A DNA stretch of 64,000 nucleotides from the NCBI GenBank assembly GCA_022818135.1, contig JAFMSR010000001.1:37292672-37356671 (forward strand), written 5' to 3'. Origin of the DNA: Saxidomus purpurata. Its lineage: Eukaryota > Mollusca > Bivalvia > Venerida > Veneridae. This document shows, piece after piece, positions 24,056 through 34,764 of the stretch (the first letter of the stretch is position 1; every line of letters starts with the position of its first letter). A program made the translations under genes and the position numbers. The notes under the pieces are model-generated. The model ran no database searches, was not told the origin of the DNA, and saw only the letters and a list, made by a program, of their open reading frames with translations.

Positions 24056-27000
24056 ATTATGACCAGCTCTCATTTGTGTCTTTATTTGTCTAACGGTTAC
24101 TTAGAATCATTTATTGAATAACTTTACTGTGTGGTAGTTAGTTAGCAATCGGAAAAATTGACATTGGTGACAGCAACTAGAGTTGCACATGTAATGATGT
24201 ACCCTACCATTACAGTAAAACAGTAACTATAATACTTCCTCATAATTATGTCATTGCATTTTAAACAAAGCTTGTTTGTGTATTGATACTTCTATATAAA
24301 TATCATAAATATAAATAATACAATCTCTAAGGTCGCTTTAGTTCAACAACAAAACGAATAATTGATCAACAGGTCCCTCGCGGTTAAAACATCCTTCTCA
24401 TTACCGCCCTACCATCCACTCTTGAGTAATATTGCCCATTATTTTTTATAAATTTAGTATTTTATATTATATGCTACATACATGTGTGTATGATATTAAT
24501 ACTTAATATTGTCTTCGTTTACTGATCGGCAAATTGTTTTTATTGGTTTTATCGTTCTCTGTAAAACTGTTTAAGCCATTCGGATGCATGCATTTTTGAC
24601 CCACAAATTGCCGGTTTATGAAATAATGGAACCAGAGTCAGACATTTTATTGGCTGTGCATAAACTTCTGAGACAGCAATACCCCTTTCCTCCGTATGAT
24701 TACTTCTATTGTTTTGTATGATATAAATTATTCCACTTGATTGTATTTGTTCTTCAGTATAAACTTTCATTTACAAATGTACTTGCGGTCTCTAGACTAT
24801 AATAAAATCTGTATGGCTTCTTGTTTACAATAAAATTTATCTGCAATATAATTGGATCACTTCGGCTCTCCCATTTAACATGGTTTCTGCAACCAGACCT
24901 TATTTATTAGGAATCAATGTTGTTTTTTTTCTGCCATATTAAGTTGAATTATTCTGTGACAACGTAAATGTATTTTGATTACCTGTTTAATTTGCTTTCT
25001 TCGGTCTCTTAGCACACAAATAATTTTGACATTTCAAAAAATTATTCTACGAGTCTATGTAATTCCTATGCCGCCTTTTATGCGTGTATCTCAGCATTAT
25101 ATTTTTCGGCAAAAAAATAACAAATGAACTACAAAGCGCGGATGGTTTTGTGACACTTGTGTAAAACTACAATTACGTACGTAAATATTAATGACACTTC
25201 ACTTTAGAAAATGGGATGTGAGGTTGTAGGAGGTGGGTGTCTTTTCTTTATCTTACTACTACTATAATTGATCTGTCATCAGCCAGTCAACCTGTCAACC
25301 ATTATTTAGTATTTAAACAAGGGCGAATGCCCATTAAAATTTAACAACTTCCTTAGCCTCATATCGGTCAAGCACTTCAAGTAGATAATAAAGTGGTCAA
25401 TTAAATTACAGAATGCCTAGCTCTTCCCATAGAAAATATTTTTTTATTCAAGTGCCATCTAGATTTTCACACTTTTTTGCATAACTTTCTCTTATAAGTT
25501 AAATTCGTCAGTTTTGTTTAAATGCAATAGCTGAGTTGATTAAATTTCAATATATCGTGAGAATACTAAATGTCATTTTGTACGCTGGATAGATCATAGT
25601 ATATAACATAAACTAGCAATAACCGAGATAAAAAAACACTTCAGCCAGTAAGATACAAGAGGACCAATTAAATTCGTTTAAAACTCACTTCGTAAAAATA
25701 TTCATTTTTTGCATGTGATAAAACTTACGAACGTTGGGAGTTACTCATCTTGCAAGGGCTATAAAATATTCCCATAAAGCGCAGATGAACTTTTGATATG
25801 CATCAGCATCAAAAGGATTCTTAATTGTATCTGTCACCTTCTAAGTGTTTCCAATTTTCCCAGTGGCTTTTTATTTACAACTCGTACAATTTATTGTCTG
25901 ACATACTCCTGTCCTGGCACGTTTTAGGGAATTTATCATCTTTGTAACACGTTTTTAATCACGGAACACGGGTTGTAGCACATTCTGAAATTGAGTCTTT
26001 GATGATGGTCACAAGTAGGTAATTGATAGTTTGTTCCCATCCAAAGTTGATAAGTTAGTAACTACGAGTTGCACTTTTTAATGACCTTGACCCCAACTGC
26101 AGCATCCAGTCAGACAGCTAGCACAGAAACAGCGAGCATAGAATGAATATAACTGATATAAAGATATCTCGTAAGTTATTAAAACTTATTTCTATATACA
26201 TTTGTATCAGATAGAAAATAGAAATGTTGAAACGGCTATTGCAGGTTATTGATCAGCAAGTATTACTGAAAAGCATATTTTATTTCAATGAAGTTAGAAA
26301 AGTGAACAATAAAGAGCACACTGCATGAGCGAAACAGGCTTGTCTTATCTAATATTGCCGTCAAACCAAAATGTGGGCTTTCGATTGTCTGTGGGTACAT
26401 TAACATCTTTGTCTTTTATCAAATCAGAATTATCAAATTCAACATTTGATAATTAAATTTAGAGACGATGGTTTATTAAAAGAAACATTAATTGTATGCA
26501 AGTGTAATACTTTATGCAAACACTCCGATTACTATATTATAAATTTTCTCCAAATGTGTGACATATTTGCATAGACACTATGTTTCGATTTTGATCGAAT
26601 ACTGAACATGATCCCCAAGATTTAATCAAGTATACTTATTCATGCACATGAAAACCCCCTCAATTTTTATGATATAGTTTCAAGGTTGTTGCATTTAATG
26701 AACAAAAACTGCTTTTTTTAGTGTGTGTATCAGCAAAGAAATACATTAACCTGTCAATGTTCAGCTATAAAAATAATTGCTACATTAGAAGAGGTGCATT
26801 ATATTTTATGTTTGACAAAAAAAATAACAATCATTTTTATGCACATTACTGCGCGAGCAAACAAAAAAAAACTGCATGCATTCTTTAATATATGAGTAAT
26901 ATTGTGTGTTTTTTTCTTTGTTTCATTTAGTTTTAAAAGGAAGTTATCGTTATTTAATTACGACTGTTGTATCTTTAGGTATGTCTGGCTGTAATTTAAG

Positions 27001-27339
27001 AGTTAAAATTTCAATGTTCTCACAATCAGAATGCATAATGTGGTATAAAGGTAAAAAAAAAAATCATTTTTTTATTCTGATATAAAGTTTAAAATGCATA
27101 GAAAAAGACATTAGTTTGAAAAAAGTCAAAGGTATGTTCCTTCCACCTGTGTTCTTGACATAAGTCACACTTTCAGATTTTAAAATATAGCAGAAAGAGT
27201 CAAGATTTCCCTTTTACGAAAATCGTTGTGCAACGATGTTCTTTGTTTACTTATTTAAAGCGTTATGAACGAACCGGGTTGCATCACTAGACTATTAGTA
27301 GCTAAAGTTAAGATACATAGAAATATTATTTGTTCTGAT
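24056..27339. other. Non-coding stretch, nothing recognised
   Basis: AT-rich sequence with poly-A and poly-T runs near 26820-26870 and 27050-27070. The minus-strand frame 24549-24770 shows no domain. An AATGACCTTGACCCC patch near 26080 recalls the preceding repeat but is isolated. Confidence 0.45.
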
Positions 27340-27605
27340 CAATAAATTTAGAAAAGGAATGAGATATGCCATCTCTACTAACAAATAACATTTTGCTTTG
27401 TTTACAAATATTTTAATCTTATATTGAAGTAAGATGTAAATTTAGAAGTTTTAGTATCATGTTACTGAAAGAGGGTATTCACCTTTGTCACATTACATCA
27501 ATATAGAACGTAATTATTAGCAAGATGTTGCAGTCAGCTATTGAATTACACACCAGTTATCGTATTTAGAAATCTGATGTCTCATTCAGTATCAGCACTT
27601 CCTCG
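27340..27605 (+). repeat. Left copy of a diverged direct duplication flanking the minisatellite
   Basis: It aligns with 30410-30672, offset about 3.07 kb. Shared landmarks include TAACAAATA, CATTACATC, AGAACGTA, TATTGAATTACA, GTATTTAGAAA and the TCATTC near the end. Substitutions and small indels are frequent, so the duplication is old. Confidence 0.6.
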
Positions 27606-27661
27606 GCATATATTGTCAGTTATTATTGTTAGAATCGGAATTACTTTATTTCCTTACTTAA

Positions 27662-29817
27662 GGTAAATTACTAATTGTACTTTGATTCAGATAATAATCA
27701 GCTTACTTAATGTACATTACTAATTGTACATTTATTCAGATAATAATCGGCTTACTTAAGGTACATTACTAATTGTACATTTATTCAGATAATAATCAGC
27801 TTACTAAAGGTACATTACTAATTGTACATTGATTCAGATAATAATCAGCTTACTTAAGGTACATTACTAATTGTACATTGATTCAGATAATAATCAGCTT
27901 ACTGAAGGTACATTACTAATTGTACATTGATTCAGATAATAATCGGCTTACTGAAGGTACATTACTAATTGTACATTGATTCAGATAATAATCGGCTTAC
28001 TGAAGGTACATTACTAATTGTACATTGATTCAGATAATAATCGGCTTACTTAAGGTACATTACTAATTGTACATTGATTCAGATAATAATCGGCTTACTG
28101 AAGGTACATTACTAATTGTACATTGATTCAGATAATAATCGGCTTACTAAAGGTACATTACTAATTGTACATTGATTCAGATAATAATCGGCTTACTTAA
28201 GGTACATTACTAATTGTACATTTATTCAGACAATAATCGGCTTACTGAAGGTACATTACTAACTGTACATTGATTCAGACAATAATCGGCTTACTGAAGG
28301 TACATTACTAACTGTACATTGATTCAGACAATAATCGGCTTACTGAAGGTACATTACTAACTGTACATTGATTCAGACAATAATCGGCTTACTGAAGGTA
28401 CATTACTAACTGTACATTGATTCAGACAATAATCGGCTTACTGAAGGTACATTACTAACTGTACATTGATTCAGATAATAATCGGCTTACTGAAGGTACA
28501 TTACTAACTGTACATTGATTCAGATAATAATCGGCTTACTGAAGGTACATTACTAACTGTACATTGATTCAGACAATAATCGGCTTACTGAAGGTACATT
28601 ACTTACTGTACATTGATTCAGACAATAATCGGCTTACTGAAGGTACATTACTTACTGTACATTGATTCAGACAATAATCGGCTTACTGAAGGTACATTAC
28701 TAAATGTACATTGATTCAGATAATAATCGGCTTACTGAAGGTACATTACTAATTGTACATTGATTCAGATAATAATCGGCTTACTGAAGGTACATTACTA
28801 ATTGTACATTGATTCAGATAATAATCAGCTTACTGAAGGTACATTACTAATTGTACATTGATTCAGATAATAATCAGCTTACTAAGGTACATTACTAATT
28901 GTACATTGATTCAGATAATAATCAGCTTACTGAAGGTACATTACTAATTGTACATTGATTCAGATAATAATCAGCTTACTGAAGGTACATTACTAATTGT
29001 ACATTGATTCAGATAATAATCAGCTTACTGAAGGTACATTACTAATTGTACATTGATTCAGATAATAATCAGCTTACTGAAGGTACATTACTAATTGTAC
29101 ATTGATTCAGATAATAATCAGCTTACTGAAGGTACATTACTAATTGTACATTGATTCAGATAATAATCAGCTTACTGAAGGTACATTACTAATTGTACAT
29201 TGATTCAGATAATAATCAGCTTACTGAAGGTACATTACTAATTGTACATTGATTCAGATAATAATCAGCTTACTGAAGGTACATTACTAATTGTACATTT
29301 ATTCAGATAATAATCAGCTTACTTAAGGTACATTACTAATTGTACATTTATTCAGATAATAATCAGCTTACTTAAGGTACATTACTAATTGTACATTTAT
29401 TCAGATAATAATCAGCTTACTTAAGATACTTTACTTATTGTACATTTATTCAGATAATAATCAGCTTACTGAAGGTACATTACTAATTGTACATTTATTC
29501 AGATAATAATCAGCTTACTTAAGGTACATTACTAATTGTACATTTATTCAGATAATAACCAGCTTACTGAAGGTACATTACTAATTGTACATTGATTCAG
29601 ATAATAACCAGCTTACTGAAGGTACATTACTAATTGTACATTGATTCAGATAATAACCAGCTTACTGAAGGTACATTACTAATTGTACATTGATTCAGAT
29701 AATAACCAGCTTACTGAAGGTACATTACTAATTGTACATTGATTCAGATAATAACCAGCTTACTGAAGGTACATTACTAATTGTACATTTATTAAATTAT
29801 TAATAAGCTTATTTCAT
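27662..29817 (+). repeat. 49-bp minisatellite, 43 units plus a decayed last unit
   Basis: The unit runs GGTACATTACTAATTGTACA, then TTGATTCAGATAATAATC, then GGCTTACTGAA. Unit starts fall every 49 bases from 27662 to 29768, giving 43 units with a single 1-base deletion near 28883. A degenerate 44th unit runs to about 29817. Variants cluster in blocks: TAACTGTAC with GACAATAATC at about 28201-28690, AATCAGC at 28800-29290, TTTATTCAG at 29280-29560 and AACCAGC at 29548-29767. The unit is not a multiple of three and contains TAA stops, so it does not code. Each unit can fold via GTACA/TGTAC. Confidence 0.97.
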
Positions 29818-29875
29818 ATCAGAAATACTTTTTCCTTAAAGTTTACTGAATTGATATTTCTTTACTTGTAATGGT

Positions 29876-29992
29876 TATCATCTGTTTTGAATTTATCGTT
29901 ATCTTCTGTTTTGAAATTTATCATTATCTTTTATTTTCAATTGTATCGTTATCAACTGTTTTGAAATTTATCGTAATATACTGTTTTGAATT
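29876..29992 (+). repeat. 25-bp minisatellite, about 4.7 units
   Basis: Units of TATC-NN-CTGTTTTGAAATTTATCGT start at about 29876, 29900, 29925, 29950 and 29975, with substitutions. It lies 60 bases after the 49-bp array but shares no sequence with it. Confidence 0.8.
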
Positions 29993-30409
29993 AAAGCCAC
30001 TTATGATATCACAACGGTAAGAGAGACCTGTTGGTGTAGACACACTCTTAAACATGATAACTCTGTAACGATTACTCTTTCACGAATGCTGTTTATGCTA
30101 TTTTCCTCTTTTTCAGACTTAATTGTTTCAAAATGGTCTGAATTTTACTGCATGTCAAATAACTTACCTTCGTTAGTCAGTATCCCAGTCAACCACTAAA
30201 TGCGATCTTAAATATAGATGCCAAAAGTGATTGAGTAGGCATGTCCCATGGAATTTACATATTTATGATATAGCTTTCTAAAGTGCCTTTCATTCACTTT
30301 ATGATTCCTTAAAAAGTTTATCAGTTTCAGTCAGTGGGAAATGCAGCTTAAGCATTTCGATTTTTGGCGACTGTTCCTTCATACATTCAATGCATAGGGA
30401 AAACAAAGG
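29993..30409. other. Non-coding stretch, nothing recognised
   Basis: Spacer between the 25-bp minisatellite and the right copy of the flanking duplication. Confidence 0.5.
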
Positions 30410-30672
30410 GCATGTCATAGGTATAAAATATCAGCGGGATGTGTCAGCCTCAGTAACAAATACTAGTTTGCATACTTTCGCAAAAGGTTGCAGTTTATTC
30501 ACTTTTTTTGATATTATGCCCAATGTGTGTCATTTGAAAAAAGAGGTCTTGCACTTTTTGTCTCATTACATCGAGAACGTATTTAATTATCCGCGGGATG
30601 TCACAGCATATTATTGAATTACATAATGTAGATGGTATTTAGAAACCTGACGTTTCATTCGATACGTGCCAA
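30410..30672 (+). repeat. Right copy of the diverged duplication flanking the minisatellite
   Basis: Partner of 27340-27605, in the same orientation. The 75-residue frame at 30390-30617 is not conserved in the left copy, which argues against it being a gene. Confidence 0.6.
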
Positions 30673-32535
30673 ACTATTTTGAGCAAACGACGGACTTCGT
30701 GTACATTCTGTTCTACATTCTCTTTATTCAACAACCTATGTTTATTCACAATATATAAATTTCAGTTTTTCTAGTTTGCCCACGCGAGTTCAGAATGCAA
30801 ACTCTACATTTCCACACTATTATTCTACTTCGCATTTAATTTCATCTTTAATTACTTCTCATCAACTAATTTTGACATTTACAACAATATTTCGCGAGAG
30901 ATATCTTTTTACATTCTTGAATTTCGTCTGTGTGAAAACTATCATTCTACGCCTTCTCTCATTCTGTTTCAATGTTGCTTGTTCAGCTGAGTTATCCTTG
31001 ATTTTATATTTTCAAATAAGTCTTAGTTTAAATCAGTTTTCAGCCAGTGAGTTCATATGTTAATATATGCATGCCGCTTATCGAAATGTTAGATCTTATT
31101 AAGTATATACACATCGTGATGCCATTAGCGTAATTACCGAGTACCATGAAATACAAACTAATATAATGTAATGTTAAACGTGTTTTATGCACATTGTCAC
31201 GTCTTTTTATAACTAAATTTATATTTGATATATTTACATGTACTATGAAACTGATCTTATCTTACAAATATCAAACATTAGTGTGAAATATCTGATCCCA
31301 TTTTAACAAATAGCATGCTTTATAGGGAAAAGGTGGTTGCTATTGAAACGCATTGGCCAATTTGATCGCATGCCCAATTTTGTATCACTAGGTAACAATG
31401 AACACACTGCCCTACCACATTAGAGAGGATTTAACAGTAAACATGTTGTTTGAACTGTCGTAAAATTTCACCATGACAATACTTAACAGCTTTAATAATT
31501 TTTTCAATCAATTCGTGTCAAAGCAGATTCCTATTAAAATCGTATTTTATTGTTTTATTAGTTACATGTCCCAAAGCGCAAAAAAGAAACACCGAGTGTA
31601 ATTACTTAATGTTGCTGACAGCAAGATATAGCTTACATGCATTTCTAAATTATGTATGTTGTGGGTTGTAGGTCACGGAATTATAGGTTACATATAGTAA
31701 ATTACACACGTACGCTCATCATACACTTTTAGTACAATGTAATGATACAACTATTCCTCAGGGTACAATGCATAAATAAGTGTTATAAAGGCCTCCCTCG
31801 CAATAGTATCTGTGTATGGTTATTAAAAAGTTGTCTGATCAAAATGAACACCGCTTGCCAGGTTACCAAAATACCGGTGATAAATTTGATGTGATTAAAC
31901 AAATCTTCCACTTAAAATATAACCCAAACATACATAAAACATTCAGGCATCTATCTTGTCCGTTTATGGTCTAGTTTATGTCCAATAAATGTAGAAAATG
32001 GCTATCTATGATGCATATTAAATGTAAGTGGGCTGTATCCACCTGGCATAATATTGAATTCATTTCGTTTAAAGTAAGTTAAAGGTTATATACTTACATT
32101 AAAAAGTACGTATCTTTTTGATCAGGGACATTTTGACAGCTTAAATGACCACATCGCGCAGTTATAGCTGTACACGAATGTATGGAAGTGTACGATGTAT
32201 ATCCGAATATGGTCATCTATCTATACGTAAAGAACAATGATCTATCCTATCTTGCTATCAGTCTTCTATCCAACTATTGTTTTAGAGACTACACTGAGAT
32301 AACAGGGTGTACAATAATGTAATTCTTATCGCCCCTTTTGTCATCTCAAATTGCCTCGTTAAAATGCATATTGAAATCTGAAAAGAATAACTACAGTAAA
32401 TGCTATATCATGTTCATCCCATTCATTTTGTTAAAACATTACCAAAACATAACCCTATATACATGTACCCATAGTGTCTTGAAAAAATCAGTATCTCTTT
32501 AATCTAGTATCGAAAACTTGAGGTGGTTTTATTAG
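30673..32535. other. Non-coding stretch, nothing recognised
   Basis: AT-rich. The 95-residue frame at 30776-31063 is hydrophobic and low in complexity, with no domain or splice support. No tandem repeat was noticed. Confidence 0.45.
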
Positions 32536-32604
32536 AAAATATTTCGGATTTGCGAAATAATATTTCGGTTTTACAAAACAACATGATTTCGGTTTCGCAA
32601 AATG
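32536..32604 (+). repeat. Three degenerate units of about 23 bp
   Basis: ATTTCGGATTTGCGAAATAA, ATTTCGGTTTTACAAAACAA and ATTTCGGTTTCGCAAAATG follow each other. Each unit is itself nearly palindromic (TTTCG with CGAAA). Confidence 0.7.
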
Positions 32605-32815
32605 TTTTTTTTTAAATAGTATTGTTATTTACAACACGCTTCTACTTTTCTTTTCACGACATACACCCGCACCTAAAATGTTCGCTTTCTACATTATTTA
32701 ATAGAGTAGTGACCATATTTGATGTAAGAACATATTTTATCCAGTTGGGCACCCATAACAATCGTCTTTTTATACGTTCAAACGTTTATATATACCCTGC
32801 CTGTGTAGCCTTTTA

Positions 32816-32978
32816 CACATGCCCTAGCTTCGCCACCAGGCTATGATAGCATATTTTCATTATTCAAGAAGAATATTGTCTGGCCCATATCTGATCATCT
32901 TACATTTTTGGCAGCAAAGGGAGTTAATTGAGTAAGAAATAGTAAATGAAAGGACTGAATGACAGTCTTCACATGCCC
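32816..32978 (-). mobile_element. Short mobile element family 1, copy b, with exact 9-bp target duplication
   Basis: The body is 32825-32969 (145 bp), in reverse orientation to the copies at 167 and 59711. It begins TAGCTTCGCCACCAGGCTA on the plus strand. Perfect 9-bp direct repeats CACATGCCC flank it at 32816-32824 and 32970-32978. This is the clearest evidence that the family moved as a discrete unit. It is slightly shorter than its siblings through internal deletions and has no coding capacity. Confidence 0.88.
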
Positions 32979-33513
32979 ATCCGAGGGTCAATACCTATAT
33001 AACTAATAACATCGAAATCGAAATAAGAAAGACTCGTATTACAGCAAATGTGTTGAATGTCTCTGTTAGGGATCAGTCACTGCAGTTGATTTCACTTATT
33101 TTTTCGGTGCAGCCGTACTAAGCTCGCGTTTGACCGTAAGTTGGTAACTTTTCAAACACCAATGAAATGACAAGTAGAATGTGTAACATTTTTTGAATTG
33201 AGAAATTTACTCTGTTAGGCACCTTTTTATTGGATGCCGGATACCGAATGAAAAAGGTCAATAAAATACTCTTGCATTTTCAGTCTTTCTTTATTGATTT
33301 TATAATTTTAGTACGCAAATATTTCATATGCATTAACATTATATGATGTAACCGCCAAACTATTGTTAATTAGAAGTGTAATTATGCTTTCTCGACGATT
33401 GAATTTCGGTTGAAATATTTCGTGTGACATATTGAATAAGAAATACAAGGATTCAGTTTGTTTTCATGATGCACATGTCACGGACTTAATCTCAATTTTG
33501 GAGGAAATGTGTA

Positions 33514-33590
33514 AGCGGCCGGTTAGCTCGTTCACTCTTACAAAAACTGTACAACCTTGAATGTGAAGCGCATTGTGTTCGCATCCCGCT
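33514..33590 (+). repeat. tRNA-derived element
   Basis: GCGGCCGGTTAGCTCGTTCA resembles a tRNA box A region, and GTGTTCGCATCCCGC (about 33576-33590) resembles box B. The arms between them do not fold as a tRNA. It is probably a SINE head. It lies just upstream of repeat 2 copy B. Confidence 0.55.
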
Positions 33591-33720
33591 CAGGGTTTAA
33601 ACTTTGTCTAACCCTGTGACATCTGTGCATAAAAATAAACTGGATAGGATTTTTTACTATACAATCTTACTACCGATCGATCGCTTTTCTATACTCAAAA
33701 CTGCGCCGACCACCATTTTT

Positions 33721-33748
33721 GGCCTGGGGACTGAAAGTCCCCAAGGCC
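33721..33748. repeat. GC-rich hairpin with one bulge
   Basis: GGCCT and GGGGACT pair with AGTCCCC and AGGCC around a GAA loop, with one unpaired A. It stands at the left edge of repeat 2 copy B and may be part of that repeat; copy A shows no counterpart. Confidence 0.75.
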
Positions 33749-33757
33749 TAAGTTAGT

Positions 33758-34261
33758 ATACCACATTTCAAACCCTGCAAGAATTTTAGCCGTGCTATGT
33801 GCGAATAACAACTGTAAACATGCGCTATGCGAAAGTAGTGCAAGACAGACCAGATCAATCTTCTGTTTGAATGCCGCATATGATAAGAACATGTTACAAA
33901 TAAAAATAGTACATAAAACTTCAAACGACTGCAGGAAGGTATATAGCTTACGGGCTGCATTACACATTTTTTTCTGTTTTAGAAATTAATGCGCTGTTAG
34001 CTGATTACGGAAGATAATCATATGCATATCACGGAAAAGTACGGATATTTACGGAAATTTACGAAAACGTACGAAGCTCGATATAAGAGTTTGTAGTTTG
34101 ATTTTCAAATTTCCGATGTTATTTCATTGACAACTTTGTTATTTACGAACGATAACATATATATTTACCTAAAATTAAATGTCTCTAAAAAAAGATATAA
34201 TTTACGTACATTCCCGAGAAGGAACTAACGTGATCAAATTCACCCGCCATTTATCGAGGAC
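33758..34261 (+). repeat. Dispersed repeat family 2, copy B, left and middle part
   Basis: Same-orientation partner of 5693-5949 plus 6739-7004, here uninterrupted, so it shows the arrangement before copy A was split. Overlapping minus-strand frames (33695-33967 and 33748-33960) read related peptide to the copy A minus frame, about 20 identities in 37 residues. That may reflect an old coding origin or only nucleotide similarity. Confidence 0.75.
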
Positions 34262-34699
34262 GCTGCATGTCGAGGCCCAGTGAACGGTTTCACTGATTAC
34301 AACTACAAGGTAACCCAGAATCATTTTTGGTTTTCTCTGTTATACACATTGTACAGTACTGTATTTATATTTCATTGCTAGTATTGCTTTGTTTATTTCT
34401 GTTTCAAGGTCTTGTCATTGGTACACAATAATTTTCGATCCACATCATCAGATCATATCGCTTGAAGTTGTACAAAGCGCAGATCGAATTATTTGTACTG
34501 GCTTAAACATTTTATAATGTTGACTATGTGATTATTTTTCATTTAACGTACATTTCATAATAAAAACAAACTTCCCTGTCACCAATATATTTGTGAATCA
34601 TTCATTCTGTGTCATATATTGAATTTCGTCCTCTGCACATTTCGACCCGCGCTTTAGGTAAGATTCAACGCAGAACACGTAGGTGAAAAGTTGTTTTTC
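34262..34699. mobile_element. Insertion of about 440 bp inside repeat 2 copy B
   Basis: Copy A passes directly from its TTCAATTAATTC region to GGAGTTAA, whereas copy B has this extra sequence before GGGGAGTTAACC. I recognise no element type in it. The left boundary is uncertain by tens of bases. Confidence 0.45.
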
Positions 34700-34764
34700 G
34701 GGGAGTTAACCTATAGCCCCCAGGCCTTCAGCGCTCACAGCGCTTTGATTAAAGATAGTTATTG
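34700..34764 (+). repeat. Dispersed repeat family 2, copy B, right end
   Basis: It matches 7005-7075 through GGAGTTAA and CAGCGCTTTGATTA to ATAGTTA. AGCGCT is repeated twice here. Confidence 0.65.

Noticed and set aside
23702..24093. Two open frames in the GACC-rich array
   Set aside because: They follow the tandem repeat and are not maintained from unit to unit.
27521..27546. miR-31-like word (GCAAGATGTTG)
   Set aside because: The match to miR-31 is partial, no precursor hairpin surrounds it, and the diverged copy at about 30595 does not keep the word.
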